Shown piece by piece: positions 21,428-36,096 of a stretch of 64,000 nucleotides of DNA. Where the stretch lies: contig NC_063054.1 in assembly GCF_018812025.1 (NCBI RefSeq), forward strand, positions 24,804,142 through 24,868,141. The letters run 5' to 3'. The first letter of the stretch is position 1, and each line of letters starts with the position of its first letter. The position numbers and the translations under genes were made by a program. The notes under the pieces were generated by a model. That model was not told where the DNA came from and ran no database searches. It saw only the letters and a program-made list of their open reading frames with translations. This DNA is from Megalobrama amblycephala. Lineage: Eukaryota; Chordata; Actinopteri; Cypriniformes; Xenocyprididae.

Positions 21428-23704
21428 AATATAGCTGCAAGAAGCGATGACAGGCCTGGCCTGGTGGCACTGCCGACCCATTGGCTACAGACCAAATGTG
21501 CACAGCGGGCAATAGGCATTTAAAATGGTTAAACAAAGGACTATGTCAAATGCACTCCACATTTACTTCACCTTAAGGTGGTGCTATAGAATCCCTCCTC
21601 CCCGCCCATTTCTAAAGCTTTGCCCGTGTCTACTGGATAACAATCCTGACGTGTGTGTCGAGTTTCATGCAATTTGAAGCATGCTAAGAGTCTCAAAAGC
21701 ATCCAAAACGAATATTAAAGTTTGATGCGTTGCCAAGGCAACAGTGCTTGATATCACAATTCTTTTCAAAGGTCTACATCTGCCATGTTTTGACATTCTG
21801 ATGAAGTTTGAAGCATTACAAATGAACTGGTTCTATGCCTTTATTTTGTTATATAAATTTAGAAAAAAGAAGGCCTAAGAGATTTCCTATCCTATACTGC
21901 AGACAAAAGGACACATCAATGAAAGGGTTAAACCTGCAAGACTGTAAAACTCACTCACACACATACACACAGACAGAGTGAGATTTAAAGATGGAGTCAG
22001 ATGGAGACTGACCAGTTAGTTGAGTCAGATGATTCAGTAATATTTTAAACTAGAAAAAAATATATATACTGTAACAGAAATTAGTCTTTGAACATCTCAT
22101 ACATTCAAATATAATACTAACTAAAGCCTTTTAAAACTAAAAAAGTGTACTGTTTAAAACTAGATAACTGTTTAAAACTGTTTAAAAATATATATTTGCT
22201 GCCCTCTAGTGCTTATTCTATATATGACATTTGGATATTATTTTAACCAAAGAGCAGTTATCTGCCTAATTTAAATTTACACATACTACTTATAATTAAA
22301 AAATGATTTAAAATGTGTTTATTTATAATATTTGTATTATATATTGAAATAAAGGTTGTATATTTATAAAAAGGGTGTATATTCCCTTCTTTATCCTTAT
22401 TTTAATCCTTCACCATGGCAACAGCATTCGAGATATCAGACATCCCTTTGAAATTTAACAAATTCAATGTCTTAGCAACAAGTTAAAAAAGTTTGGTGTA
22501 AATTGTATAAACCCTGTAGTAGTAGTAGTATAAAAGTGATAGCCTGTTTTTTCCACAAAAATCCACATTCAAACCAAAATAGCTGACTTCCTGTTGATTG
22601 GAGCTAATGAATGTAAATTAGAAAATTTTCCAGCTTGATGAGAACAATACAAGTACTGAGTTTGGTGACTGTAGGTAAAACTAACCCCCCAACTTTTGTC
22701 AAAAGTTGGCGCTATAGAGGCCCTCCTCCCTGCCCGTTTATATGGCCCATGTCTACTGGACGACACTGCTTGTGTATGTGTCGAGTTTTCATCAAGAGTC
22801 TCAAAAGCCCCCAAAATGAATATTAAAGTTTGATGCGTTACCAAGGCAACATTGTTCAAAATATCAAAAATCCTGTCACAGTTCTACATCTGCTGTGTAT
22901 TGACATTACACTGATGAAGTTTGAAGCACATCAGGTAAAAATAACAAAGTGATCTCAAAACATTTTGAAAGAGTGACACACTTCCTGTTGCCAATTGGTG
23001 GCGCTATAACTTTGACTTACAATAGTCATCATCCATGTGATCAGTATCCGATAACGAACACACAGGTGAAGTTTCATAAAAGGCAATCAATGTATGCAGA
23101 CGTTATAACACACTTCCTGTTTCCCTTTTCTCGCCATAAATTCGTTGCCTCGCCACAGCCCAACCTTTGAGATATCAAAAATCCGCTTGCAATTTAGCAT
23201 CCTCAATGTCTTAACTTAATGCTGACCGAGTTTGGTGGTGATCGGATTAATCGTCTAGGAGGAGTATATCAAATTCCAGAGCATGCATTTTCCTAATAAC
23301 CCATAATAACTGACTTCCTGTTGAGCTGGCGTATAACTTAGAGCATGCAAGTTGTTAGGCCCGATGAGGTCTATATGTGTACTGAGTTTCATACAAATAC
23401 GTGCAAGCGTGTTTGATATATGGACCAAGTTTTTAGACACAATTCAAGGGGGCGCTGTTGAGCCCCCCTGCCACACCTGGGTACCTGCTTCTGCCCGGCC
23501 CTGATGGCCGACGATTCCGATGTCTGTGCAAAGTTTCAAGAGTTTTTGAGCACGATAGGGGCCCCAAAAATGCCCGAATAGTCGAAGAAAAAAAAAATTT
23601 CCTAAGGAAAACAATAGGGCCTTCAGCCTTTGGCTTTGGCCCTAATAATAATAATAATCCTAAAGAAAACAATAGGGCCTTCAGCCATTCGGCTTTGGCC
23701 CTAA
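21428..23704 (+). mobile_element. GCTGC-family non-coding elements with GGCGCTATA modules and doubled 3' tail
   Basis: The start is ATATAGCTGCAAGAAGCGAT. Modules with GGTGGTGCTATAGA, TTGGCGCTATAGAGGC and GGTGGCGCTATAAC lie at about 21570, 22705 and 22995. Recurring phrases such as TTGCCAAGGCAACAGT and GAGTTTCATGCAATTTG repeat at 100-1200 bp intervals, so several diverged copies may be fused here. Two successive terminal hairpins sit at 23601-23646 and 23659-23704, each ending GGCTTTGGCCCTAA. Confidence 0.6.
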
Positions 23705-23724
23705 TAACAATCCTAACGGAAAAA

Positions 23725-24085
23725 TATAGCTGCAAGCAGCGATGACGGGCCAAAGCCCGGTGGCTTCAGAGTAACTGTGCACGGCGGACAATGGGCATTT
23801 AAAACAGTTAAACATAAAAGGACTATGTCAAATTCACACCACATTTACTGCAGCAGCTGATGCTCCTATGATCATAAACCACAATATTCACATCCATGAA
23901 ATCATTTAAAATTAGATGAACTTCATGTCATAGAGTGTCATAGGTCGCTTTGAAATGAGTACAAAGTTTTCTTTTGCAGCTCAACATTTTGTAAGTCTGT
24001 TAATCTAAGTCCAGTATTTGTTTTAAGGTATTTAATATATATTTTTCTAAACCATTAAAAGTGTCACTGACCCCCCCCCCCCCCA

Positions 24086-24121
<36 letters not shown>

Positions 24122-25392
24122 GCAGAGTGAGATTTAAGAACCAGTTGGAGAATGACCAGTTAATTGAGTCAGATTATTCAAAAACATTTTAAACAATAAG
24201 AATAAAATCTATACTGTGACAGAAATTAGTACTTGATAATCTGTTCATATATACATTTAAATGTAGTACTAACCAAAATTATTTATAGTAAAATTATCTT
24301 TCGCTGTTAAAAATATAGTATGTTCAGATGAATTAATTAAATGTGTTTTATTAACAAAATTATTAAACTAATTATATAAAACTATATAGTCAGTGAACTA
24401 CAAATGAACTGGTTATTTGCTTTAATTTTGTTATACAAATTTATAGAAGAGAAGGCCTAAGACATTTCCTATCCTATAATACAGAAAAAGGACACCGCAA
24501 TGAAGTGGTTAAACCTGCAAGACTGTAACACCCCCACACACAACACACAAACACACCAGAGTGAACCTGAGGGTGTAAGGAGAGAGAGAGACAGAGACAG
24601 ACTGAGATGCTAATTTTAAATAAAAAATAACATCTAAATTGTGACACAAAGTAGTCTTGGATACATGTTTAAATATACCTGCGCATACAGTATAAAATAA
24701 AAATGCAGTTATTGCTTTATTAATCTTAACTATTGCTCCATTGTTTAATTTATCCAACCCGGTTTAAAAATAGGTATATGCTGCCCTCTAAATGTTACTC
24801 TATGTATGACATTTATCCATTTTTTCAATCAGATATAATCAATCTGCTTATTTTAACTAACACATACTTTCTGAATTAAAATAAAAAGTTTTTCAAACAT
24901 TTGTATTATTCTATATATAAATTAATTGTGTATAGTGTTTTTTATAGAAAATGAGTCATTCCGTTTCCCTTTATTGACATTAATTCAATCTATCACCACG
25001 GCAACACCGTTTTAGACATCCATTATTAGTTCTCAATTTAAGATCTTCAATATCTTGGCACCATGGCCAAAGCCCGGTGGCACTGCCACCCCAGTGGCTT
25101 CAGGGCAACTGTGCACGGCGGGCAATGGGCATTTAAAACAGTTAAGCATAAAAGGACTATGTCAAATTCACACCACATTTACTGCACTATAAGGTGGCGC
25201 TATAGATCCCCTCCTCCCTGCCCATTTCTAAGGCTTTGCCCATGTCTACTGGCTAACAATACTGATGTGTGTGGAGTTTCAAACAATTTGAAGCATGCTA
25301 AGGGTCTCAAAAGTATTCAAAACCAATATTAAAGTTTGATGCGTTGCCAAGGCAACTGTGATTGAGATCACGATTCTTTTCAAAGGTCTACA
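23725..25392 (+). mobile_element. GCTGC-family elements (GGGCCAAAGCC subfamily), one full 5' end and one 5'-truncated copy
   Basis: The first copy starts ATATAGCTGCAAGCAGCGAT at about 23725 and carries GGGCCAAAGCCCGGTGG. A second copy lacking the first bases starts near 25060 (GGCCAAAGCCCGGTGGCACT) and has a GGTGGCGCTATAGATCCC module at 25191. It is cut off at about 25392, where the next element begins. Includes a C-run and CA microsatellite at 24069-24118. Confidence 0.6.
24069..24118. repeat. Poly(C) and (CA)n microsatellite
   Basis: A run of about 14 C followed by CA dinucleotides. Confidence 0.9.
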
Positions 25393-25399
25393 TCTGCCA

Positions 25400-26875
25400 T
25401 ATTTTTTTTTTTAAATATTTAAGTTTTATTTAGCAAGCATGTAACAAGCTAAATCATAGAAGGAACTGACCATTTTCAGCCAAAACAGGCAATGTACCTT
25501 TGAAAATATATGGATTTTAAAGCTTTAACAGTTATAGCGCCACCTATTGTCCGATCTTACACGAAAAATTGGTAAGCTTCTTTAGAGTCATATGCTGCAT
25601 GTGCTCACCTATTTTCGTGAAGTTCCGAGTTTTTGTTTAGGTTTTATAGGCTTTTGGGTATATTCAGCCACGCCCATTTTCTAAATGACTCAGTTATAGC
25701 GACCCAAAGGGAAAAGTTCAACTTTTTTTTGATAATTATTGATCTAGAGAGTCCATAGAATTGTCCTACACTAGTTTTGTTCCGATCGGGCGAAAAACCT
25801 AGGACTAGTTCGCAAAAGTAGGTTTTTCACATATTTGCGAATAATTAATGAACGATTTGATTGACAGCATTGGTTCTTGAGGCAAAGTTGTTCAGCATGA
25901 GGAGATCTATCAAATGATATGCATATTGTGTGGTTTTATGAAACACCACGTGATTACCGAGGCGTAAAACTCGTTAGCGCCAACTTGTGGCCGATTTTTT
26001 TTCAAAATTCTTACAGACCTCTTAGGACCATGAGTCGAACATGCCCATCGAGTTTCGTTCCGATCGACCTCCGTTAACCTTGTCTAATAGGTGCTCAAAC
26101 TTCATTGGCCGATGGCGGCCATGTTTTTTGAGATACGCCAATGTCCTCATAGACCCTCATGCCCCCTTGGACCAAGACACTGCATGCCAAATTTCAAGTC
26201 AATCGGACTAACGGTTGCATAGTTACAACCATTTTTATGTTTTTTTCAAGTTATAGCGCCACCTAGTGTCCAATCGACGCGATTTTTTTATCGTGACCAA
26301 AGACTTGAGCCCCTACACATGTCTTCCAAGTTTGGTGCAAATATCTCATTTCGTTCTGGAGTTATAGCCATTTTAGTAAAAGTGGCTCCGCCCACTTAAC
26401 GTACGTTTTGGCGCCCCTTAGCGACCGTGAATAAAAATTTCAACTTTTTTTTGATAATTATTGATAATTAGACTCCAGAGAACATTTCTGCACTAGTTTG
26501 GTTCCGATCGGGCAAAAAACCTAGGACTAGTTCGCAAAAGTAGGTTTTTGGACAAAATTCAAAATGGCGGGAAAAATTTTCATACCTCGCAGAGCGAAAT
26601 CTGGAGATCTTCCACGTTTTCACCGCCTTGACCCAAGGTCTCAGCTTTCCAATGATATAAGTACATTTCTTGAATCTACGTGACACACGGTTTAGGAGTT
26701 ATGAGCCATTTCGCGCATTTGATCGCTGTAGCGCCACCTATTGGCCGATTTGGGTCATACTTTGTCAACCTCTCCTCGATTTTTGTACTATCATTTGACA
26801 AAGTTTCAAGTCTCTAGGCCTTACGGTTTGGGCTGCACGATGCGTTTTACGGCAGAAGAAAAAGAATAATAATAA
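25400..26875 (+). repeat. Array unit 0 (5'-truncated, about 1.5 kb)
   Basis: First unit of the 25.4-42.6 kb array. It starts inside the unit at TTTAAGTTTTATTTAGCAAG, so the GCTGC end is missing. Body motifs GTTATAGCGCCACCTATTG, GACTAGTTCGCAAAAGTAGG and GGGCTGCACGATGCGTTTTA follow. It ends in AAGAATAATAATAAT with no hairpin tail before unit A. Non-coding. Confidence 0.8.
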
Positions 26876-28456
26876 TTAAAGCTGCAAGCAGCATTTACCG
26901 GGGTTCAAGCATTTAAGACCTTTAAGCAGATATGCATAAAAAGATACTTTAAAGTTTAAAAGATATTTAAGTTTTATTTAGCAAGCATGTAAACACCTAA
27001 ATCATAGAAGGAATTGACCATTTTCAGCCAAAACAGGCAATTTACCATTGAAAATATATGTATTTTAAAGCTTTTACAGTTATAGCGCCACCTATGGGTC
27101 GATCTCCATAAAAATTGGCATGCTTCTTTAGAGGCATATACTGCATGTGCTCACTTAATTTCGTGAAGTTCTGAGTTTTAATTTAGGAATTATAAGCTTT
27201 TGAGTACATTTTGCCACGGCCACTTTATAAATGACCTTGTTATAGCAAACAAAATGGGAAAGTTCAACTTTTTTTTGATAATTATTGATCTAGAGTGTCC
27301 ATAGAATTGTACTACACTGGTTTCGTTCCGATCGGGCAAAAAACCTAGGACTAGTTCGCAAAAGTAGGTTTTTCACATATTTTCGAATAATTAATGAACG
27401 ATTTGATTGACAGCATTGATTCTAGAGGCAAAGTTGTTCAGCATGAGGAGATCTATCAAATGGTATGCATGTTGTGTGGTTTTGTGACACACCACGTGAT
27501 TACTGAGGCGTAAAACTCGTTAGCGCCAACTTGTGGCCGATTTCTTTCAAAATTCTTACAGACCTTTAGGACCATGAGTCGAACATGCCCATCGAGTTTC
27601 GTTCCGATCGACCTCCGTTAACCTGGTCTAATAGGTGCTCAAACTTCATTGGCTGATGGCGGCCATGTTTTTTGAGATACGCCAATGTCCTCATAGACCC
27701 TCATGCCCCCTTGGACCAAGACACTGCATGCCAAATTTCAAGTCAATCGGACTAACGGTTGCTTAGTTATAGCCATTTATGTGTTTTTTGTGTCTTATAG
27801 CGCCCCCAAGTGGCAGAGGTGAGCTATTTTTTTTATTTGACCAAAGACTGAGCTTATACATATATGTACCAAGTTTGGTGAAGATATTCCATTCCATTCA
27901 AGAGTTATAGCTAAAAACAGCATTTGGCTAATGTTAGCATAGAAGTTTTTGGTGTACTGTTTCGTGCAAAATTTGAAATTTCAACTTTTTTTTGATAATT
28001 ATTGATATTCAGTGTCCAGAGAATATTTCTGCAGTAGTTTGGTTCCGACTGGTTGAAAATCCTAGGACTAGTTCGCAAAAGTAGGTTTGGGCTATAGGTC
28101 AATTTTACGGAAAAACGGTGCGTCACAGAGTAAAAAGATATGCAAAACAATTTTGTTCGTACTAACCCAAGGATAGCAACGATGTATAGTTTTTTTGTCT
28201 AGGTCAAGCGGTTTACGAGCTATGGCCAAAAATGTCTGAAAATTTAGTTTTTTGTGCTGTAGCGCCCCCGTTAGGCCGATTGGGTCGAGACTTTGATAGG
28301 TTCTCCTCAAATTGAGCTCTACAATCTGGCCAAATTTCAAGTCTCTAGGCTTTACGGTTTGGGCTGCACGATGCGTTTTACGGCAGAAGAAAAAGAATAA
28401 TAATAAAAATCAGCACAATAACAATAGGTTTTCAGCACTACGTGCTTGAACCCCTA
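26876..28456 (+). repeat. Array unit A (about 1.58 kb)
   Basis: Starts TTAAAGCTGCAAGCAGCATT and has CGGGGTTCAAGCA right after. Short-form unit. Ends with the TTCAGCACTACGTGCTTGAA hairpin and CCCCTAA. Confidence 0.85.
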
Positions 28457-30026
28457 ATTAAAGCTGCAAGCAGCATTTACCGGGGTTCAAGCATTTAAGA
28501 CCTTTAAGCAGATATGCATAAAAAGATACTTTAAAATTTAAAAGATATTTAAGTTTTATTTAGCAAGCATGTAAACACCTAAATCATAGAAGGAATTGAC
28601 CATTTTCAGCCAAAACAGGCAATTTACCATTGAAAATATATGAATTTTAAAGCTTTTACAGTTATAGCGCCACCTATGGATCGATCTCCATAAAAATTGG
28701 CATGCTTCTTTAGAGGCATATGCTGCATGGGCTCACTTAATTTCGTGAAGTTCTGAGTTTTAATTTAGGAATTATAAGCTTTTGAGTACATTTTGCCACG
28801 CCCATTTTATAAATGACCTTGTTATAGCAACCAAAATGGAAAAGTTCAATTTTTTTTTGATAATTATTGATCTAGAGTGTCCATAGAATTGTACTACACT
28901 GGTTTCGTTCCGATCGGATGAAAAACCTAGGACTAGTTCGCAAAAGTAGGTTTTTCACATATTTGTGAATAATTAATAAACGATTTGATTGACAGCATTG
29001 GTTCTTGAGGCAAAGTTGTTCAGCATGAGGAGATCTATCAAATGATATGTATATTGTGTGGTTTTGTGACGCACCACTTGATTGCCGAGGCGTAAAACTC
29101 GTTAGCGCCAACTTGTGGCCGATTTCTTTCAAAATTCTTACAGACCTTTAGGACCATGAGTCGAACATGCCCATCGAGTTTCGTTCCGATCGACCTCCAT
29201 TAACCTTGTCTAATAGGTGCTCAAACTTCATTGGCCGATGGCGGCCATGTTTTTTGAGATACGCCAATGTCCTCATAGAATATCATGCCCCCTTGGACCA
29301 AGACACTGCATGCCAAATTTCAAGTCAATCGGACTAACGGTTGCATAGTTACAACCGTTTTTATGTTTTTTTCAAGTTATAGCGCCACCTAGTGTCCAAT
29401 CGACGCGATTTTTTTATCGTGACCAAAGATTGAGCCTCTACACATGTCTTCCGAGTTTGGTGCAAATATCTCATTTCGTTCTCGAGTTATAGCCATTTTA
29501 GTAAAAGTGGCTCCGCCCACATTGCATGTTTTGGTGCCCCTTAGCGACTGTGAACCAAAATTTCAAAATTCTCTCGATAATTATTGATCTTTAGACTCCA
29601 GAGAACATTTCTGCACTGGTTTGGTTCCGATCGGACGAAAAACCTAGGACTAGTTCGCAAAAGTAGGTTTTTGACAAAATTCAAAATGGCGGAAAAATTT
29701 TCATACCGGAAATGAAATCGGAGATATACGTTTTGTTCGTCAAGGTCTCAGCTTTCCAATGATATAAGACACTTGACTCTGTGACACACGGTTTAGGAGT
29801 TATGAGCCATTTCGCGCATTTGATCGCTGTAGCGCCACCTATTGGCCGATTTGGGTCATACTTTGTCAACCTCTCCTCGATTTTTGTACTATCATTTGAC
29901 AAAGTTTCAAGTCTCTAGGCCTTACGGTTTGGGCTGCACGATGCGTTTTACGGCAGAAGAAAAAGAATAATAATAAAAATCCTAACAATTACAATAGGGT
30001 TTCAGCACTTCGTGCTTGAACCCCTA
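28457..30026 (+). repeat. Array unit B (about 1.57 kb)
   Basis: Short-form unit like A. It ends with the hairpin TTCAGCACTTCGTGCTTGAA and CCCCTAA. Confidence 0.85.
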
Positions 30027-32004
30027 ATTAAAGCTGCAAGCAGCATTTACCGGGGTTCAAGCATTTAAGGCCTTTAAGCACATAATAAGTTATTATATTT
30101 TATTTAGCAAGCATGTAAACATTTAGATCATAGACGGAAAAGACCATTTACAGCCAATACAGGCAATTCAGTAAGGAAAAACATGGTTTTTAAAGGTTTT
30201 TTGACAGTTATAGCGCCATCTATTGCCTGATTCCCACCACTTTTTTTGGGTGTCCTCAGAGTGTGCCCATACATATGTGTGCCAAATTTGGTGAAAATAT
30301 CTCATTTCGTTTTGAAGTTATAGACACTTATATATAAGAGAGCATAAAAAATGACCCATGAAAGACTTTGATTGGATTTTTTTGCCACTTCCTATCAAAA
30401 TTTTGACATTTGGGCTTTAACATATAGTAAACCAACTTAGGTTCCGTGTTTCCTACGCTGGTTTCGTCTCGATCGGACTAACGGTTTCGAAGATATTCGC
30501 AAAAGTTTTTTAAGCGCTAAATCACAACGTAGCACAAACCATAAGGCGAAACCTACCATATTTGGTATCGTTAGACTCGGCAAGGATTCAGGAGTCTAAA
30601 GAAGTGACTCCCGTGAAAATAAGTCTGACACATCCAAAGTTATATATATTTTCATCTAAAACCATTAAAACCATATGTTTTTTAAAGTTTTTTCACAATT
30701 ATAGCGCCACCTATTGTCCGATTTACACGAAAATTGGCATGCTTCTTTAGAGTCATATACTTGCATGTGCTCACCTATTTTGGTGAAGATCTGACTTTTT
30801 GTTTAGGTTTTATAGGCTTTTGGGTATATTTAGCCACGCCCATTTTCTAAATGACCCAGTTATAGCGACCCAAAGGGCAAAGTTCAACTTTTTTTTGATA
30901 ATTATTGATCTAGAGAGTCCATAGAATTGTCCTACACTGGTTTCGTTCCGATCGGGCGAAAAAACCTAGGACTAGTTCGCAAAAGTAGGTTTTTCACATA
31001 TTTGCGAATAATTAATGAACGATTTGATTGACAGCATTGGTTCTTGAGGCAAAGTTGTTCAGCATGAGGAGATCTATCAAATGATATGCATATTGTGTGG
31101 TTTTATGAAACACCACGTGATTGCCGAGGCGTAAAACTCGTTAGCGCCAACTTGTGGCCGATTTCTTTCAAAATTCTTACAGACCTTTAGGACCATGAGT
31201 CGAACATGCCCATCGAGTTTCGTTCCGATCGACCTCCGTTAACCTTGTCTAATAGGTGCTCAAACTTCATTGGCCGATGGCGGCCATGTTTTTTGAGATA
31301 CGCCAATGTCCTCATAGACTATCATGCCCCCTTGGACCAAGACACTGCATGCCAAATTTCAAGTCAATCGGACTAACGGTTGCATAGTTACAACCGTTTT
31401 TATGTTTTTTTCAAGTTATAGCGCCACCTAGTGTCCAATCGACGCGATTTTTTTATCGTGACCAAAGATTGAGCCCCTACACATGTCTTCCGAGTTTGGT
31501 GCAAATATGTCATTTCCTTCTCGAGTTATAGCCATTTTAGTAAAAGTGGCTCCGCCCACATTAGCATGTTTTGGCGCCCCTTAGCGACTGTGAATCAAAA
31601 TTTCAAAATTCTCTCGATAATTATTGATCTTTAGACTCCAGAGAACATTTCTGCACTGGTTTGGTTCCGATCGGACGAAAAACCTAGGACTAGTTCGCAA
31701 AAGTAGGTTTTTGACAAAATTCAAAATGGCGGAAAAATTTTCATACCGGAAATGAAATCGGAGATATACGTTTTGTTCGTCAAGGTCTCAGCTTTCCAAT
31801 GATATAAGACACTTGAGTCTGTGACACACGGTTTAGGAGTTATGAGCCATTTTGCGCATTTGATCGCTGTAGCGCCACCTATTGGCCGATTTGGGTCATA
31901 CTTTGTCAACCTCTCCTCGATTTTTGTACTATCATTTGACAAAGTTTCAAGTCTCTAGGCCTTACGGTTTGGGCTGCACGATGCGTTTTACGGCAGAAGA
32001 AAAA

Positions 32005-32034
<30 letters not shown>
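30027..32034 (+). repeat. Array unit C (about 2.0 kb, first long form)
   Basis: Carries an extra head module of about 450-480 bp (GCACATAATAAGTTATTATA through AAACCATATGTTTTTTAAAG) compared with A and B. It ends in a (TAA)n run with no hairpin tail. Confidence 0.85.
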
Positions 32035-32035
<1 letters not shown>

Positions 32036-34063
32036 TAAAGCTGCAAGCAGCATTTACCGGGGTTCAAGCATTTAAGGCCTTTAAGCACATAATAAGTTAT
32101 TATATTTTATTTAGCAAGCATGTAAACATTTAGATCATAGACGGAAAAGACCATTTACAGCCAATACAGGCAATTCAGTAAGGAAAAACATGGTTTTTAA
32201 AGGTTTTTTGACAGTTATAGCGCCATCTGTTGCCCGATCTCCACCACTTTTTTTGGGTGTCCTCAGAGTGTGCCCATACATATGTGTGCCAAATTTGGTG
32301 AAAATATCTCATTTCGTTTTGAAGTTATAGACACTTATATATAAGAGAGCATAAAAAATGACCCATGAAAGACTTTGATTGGATTTTTTTGCCACTTCCC
32401 ATCAAAATTTTGACATTTGGGCTTTAACATATAGTAAACCAACTTAGGTTCCGTGTTTCCTACGCTGGTTTCGTCTCGATCGGACTAACGGTTTCGAAGA
32501 TATTCGCAAAAGTTTTTTAAGCGCTAAATCACAACGTAGCACAAACCATAGGCCGAAACCTACCATATTTGGTATCGTTAGACTCGGCAAGGATTCAGGA
32601 GTCTAAAGAAGTGACTCCCGTGAAAATAAGTCTGACACATCCAAAGTTATATATATTTTCATCTAAAACCATTAAAACCATATGTTTTTTAAAGTTTTTT
32701 CACAATTATAGCGCCACCTATTGTCCGATTTACACGAAAATTGGCATGCTTCTTTAGAGTCATATACTTCATGTGCTCACCTATTTTGGTGAAGATCTGA
32801 CTTTTTGTTTAGGTTTTATAGGCTTTTGGGTATATTTAGCCACGCCCATTTTCTAAATGACCCAGTTATAGCGACCCAAAGGGCAAAGTTCAACTTTTTT
32901 TTGATAATTATTGATCTAGAGAGTCCATAGAATTGTCCTACACTGGTTTCGTTCCGATCGGGCGAAAAACCTAGGACTAGTTCGCAAAAGTAGGTTTTTC
33001 ACATATTTGCGAATAATTAATGAACGATTTGATTGACAGCATTGGTTCTTGAGGCAAAGTTGTTCAGCATGAGGAGATCTATCAAATGATATGCATATTG
33101 TGTGGTTTTATGAAACACCACGTGATTGCTGAGGCGTAAAACTCGTTAGCGCCAACTTGTGGCCGATTTCTTTCAAAATTCTTACAGACCTTTAGGACCA
33201 TGAGTCGAACATGCCCATCGAGTTTCGTTCCGATCGACCTCCGTTAACCTTGTCTAATAGGTGCTCAAACTTCATTGGCCGATGGCGGCCATGTTTTTTG
33301 AGATACGCCAATGTCCTCATAGACTATCATGCCCCCTTGGACCAAGACACTGCATGCCAAATTTCAAGTCAATCGGACTAACGGTTGCATAGTTACAACT
33401 GTTTTTATGTTTTTTTCAAGTTATAGCGCCACCTAGTGTCCAATCGACGCGATTTTTTTATCGTGACCAAAGATTGAGACCTTACACATGTCTTCCAAGT
33501 TTGGTGCAAATATGTCATTTCCTTCTGGAGTTATAGCCATTTTAGTAAAAGTGGCTCCGTCCCATTAGCATAGTTTTGGGGCCCCTTAGCGACCGTGAAT
33601 CAAAATTTCAAATTTCTCTCGATAATTATTGATATTCAGACTCCAGAGAATATTTCTGCACTGGTTTGGTTCAGATCGGGCAAAAAACCTAGGACTAGTT
33701 CGCAAAAGTAGGTTTTTGACAAAATTCAAAATGGCGGAAAAATTTTCATACCTCGCAGATGAAATCGGAGATATACGTTTTGTTCGTCAAAGGTCTCAGC
33801 TTTCCAATGATATAAGACACTTGAGTCTGTGACACACGGTTTAGGAGTTATGAGCCATTTTGCGCATTTGATCGCTGTAGCGCCACCTATTGGCCGATTT
33901 GGGTCATACTTTGTCAACCTCTCCTCGATTTTTGTACTATCATTTGACAAAGTTTCAAGTCTCTAGGCCTTACGGTTTGGGCTGCACGATGCGTTTTACG
34001 GCAGAAGAAAAAGAATAATAATAATAATAATAAATAGGGTTTCAGCACTGTGCTTGAACCCCT
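32035..34063 (+). repeat. Array unit D (about 2.03 kb)
   Basis: Long form. Five TAGCGCCA-type motifs at about 32218, 32708, 33147, 33424 and 33877. The tail is slightly shortened (TTCAGCACTGTGCTTGAA). Confidence 0.85.
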
Positions 34064-36096
34064 AATTAAAGCAGCAGCATTTACCGGGGTTCAAGCATTT
34101 AAGGCCTTTAAGCACATAATAAGTTATTATATTTTATTTAGCAAGCATGTAAACATTTAGATCATAGACGGAAAAGACCATTTACAGCCAATACAGGCAA
34201 TTCAGTAAGGAAAAACATGGTTTTTAAAGGTTTTTTGACAGTTATAGCGCCATCTGTTGCCCGATCTCCACCACTTTTTTTGGGTGTCCTCAGAGTGTGC
34301 CCATACATATGTGTGCCAAATTTGGTGAAAATATCTCATTTCGTTTTGAAGTTATAGACACTTATATATAAGAGAGCATAAAAAATGACCCATGAAAGAC
34401 TTTGATTGGATTTTTTTGCCACTTCCCATCAAAATTTTGACATTTGGGCTTTAACATATAGTAAACCAACTTAGGTTTCGTGTTTCCTACGCTGGTTTCG
34501 TCTCGATCGGACTAACGGTTTCGAAGATATTCGCAAAAGTTTTTTAAGCGCTAAATCACAACGTAGCACAAACCATAAGGCGAAACCTGCCATATTTGGT
34601 ATCGTTAGACTCGGCAAGGATTCAGGAGTCTAAAGAAGTGACTCCCGTGAAAATAAGTCAGACACATCCAAAGTTATATATATTTTCATCTAAAACCATT
34701 AAAACCATATGTTTTTTAAAGTTTTTTCACAATTATAGCGCCACCTATTGTCCGATTTACACGAAAATTGGCATGCCTCTTTAGAGTCATATACTTCATG
34801 TGCTCACCTATTTTGGTGAAGATCTGACTTTTTGTTTAGGTTTTATAGGCTTTTGGGTATATTTAGCCACGCCCATTTTCTAAATGACCCAGTTATAGCG
34901 ATCCAAAGGGCAAAGTTCAACTTTTTTTTGATAATTATTGATCTAGAGAGTCCATAGAATTGTCCTACACTGGTTTCGTTCCGATCGGGCAAAAAACCTA
35001 GGACTAGTTCGCAAAAGTAGGTTTTTCACATATTTGCGAATAATTAATGAACGATTTGATTGACAGCATTGGTTCTTGAGGCAAAGTTGTTCAGCATGAG
35101 GAGATCTATCAAATGATATGCATATTGTGTGGTTTTATGAAACACCACGTGATTGCTGAGGCGTAAAACTCGTTAGCGCCAACTTGTGGCCGATTTCTTT
35201 CAAAATTCTTACAGACCTTTAGGACCATGAGTCGAACATGCCCATCGAGTTTCGTTCCGATCGACCTCCGTTAACCTTGTCTAATAGGTGCTCAAACTTC
35301 ATTGGCCGATGGCGGCCATGTTTTTTGAGATACGCCAATGTCCTCATAGAATATCATGCCCCCTTGGACCAAGACACTGCATGCCAAATTTCAAGTCAAT
35401 CGGACTAACGGTTGCATAGTTACAACTGTTTTTATGTTTTTTTCAAGTTATAGCGCCACCTAGTGTCCAATCGACGCGATTTTTTTTATCGTGACCAAAG
35501 ATTGAGCCCCTACACATGTCTTCCAAGTTTGGTGCAAATATGTCATTTCCTTCTGGAGTTATAGCCATTTTAGTAAAAGTGGCTCCGCCCATTAGCATAG
35601 AAGTTTTTGGTGCCCCTTAGCGACCGTGAATCAAAATTTCAAAATTCTCTCGATAATTATTGATATTCAGACTCCAGAGAACATTTCTGCACTGGTTTGG
35701 TTCCGATCGGACGAAAAACCTAGGACTAGTTCGCAAAAGTAGGTTTTTGACAAAATTCAAAATGGCGGAAAAATTTTCATACCTCGCAGAATGAAATCGG
35801 AGATATACGTTTTGTTCGGCAAGGTCTCAGCTTTCCAATGATATAAGACACTTGAGTCTGTGACACACGGTTTAGGAGTTATGAGCCATTTTGCGCATTT
35901 GATCGCTGTAGCGCCACCTATTGGCCGATTTGGGTCATACTTTGTCAACCTCTCCTCGATTTTTGTACTATCATTTGACAAAGTTTCAAGTCTCTAGGCC
36001 TTACGGTTTGGGCTGCACGATGCGTTTTACGGCAGAAGAAAAAGAATAATAATAATAATAAAATAGGGTTTCAGCACTTCGTGCTTGAACCCCTAA
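34064..36096 (+). repeat. Array unit E (about 2.03 kb)
   Basis: Long form. The 5' end has lost CTGCAA (reads AAAGCAGCAGCATTTACC). Full hairpin tail at about 36066-36096. Confidence 0.85.

Noticed and set aside
26881..28456. Classical Helitron identity
   Set aside because: The 3' hairpin and CTAA end fit, but the 5' end is not TC and the subterminal complementarity is more Helentron-like, so only a cautious inference is made.
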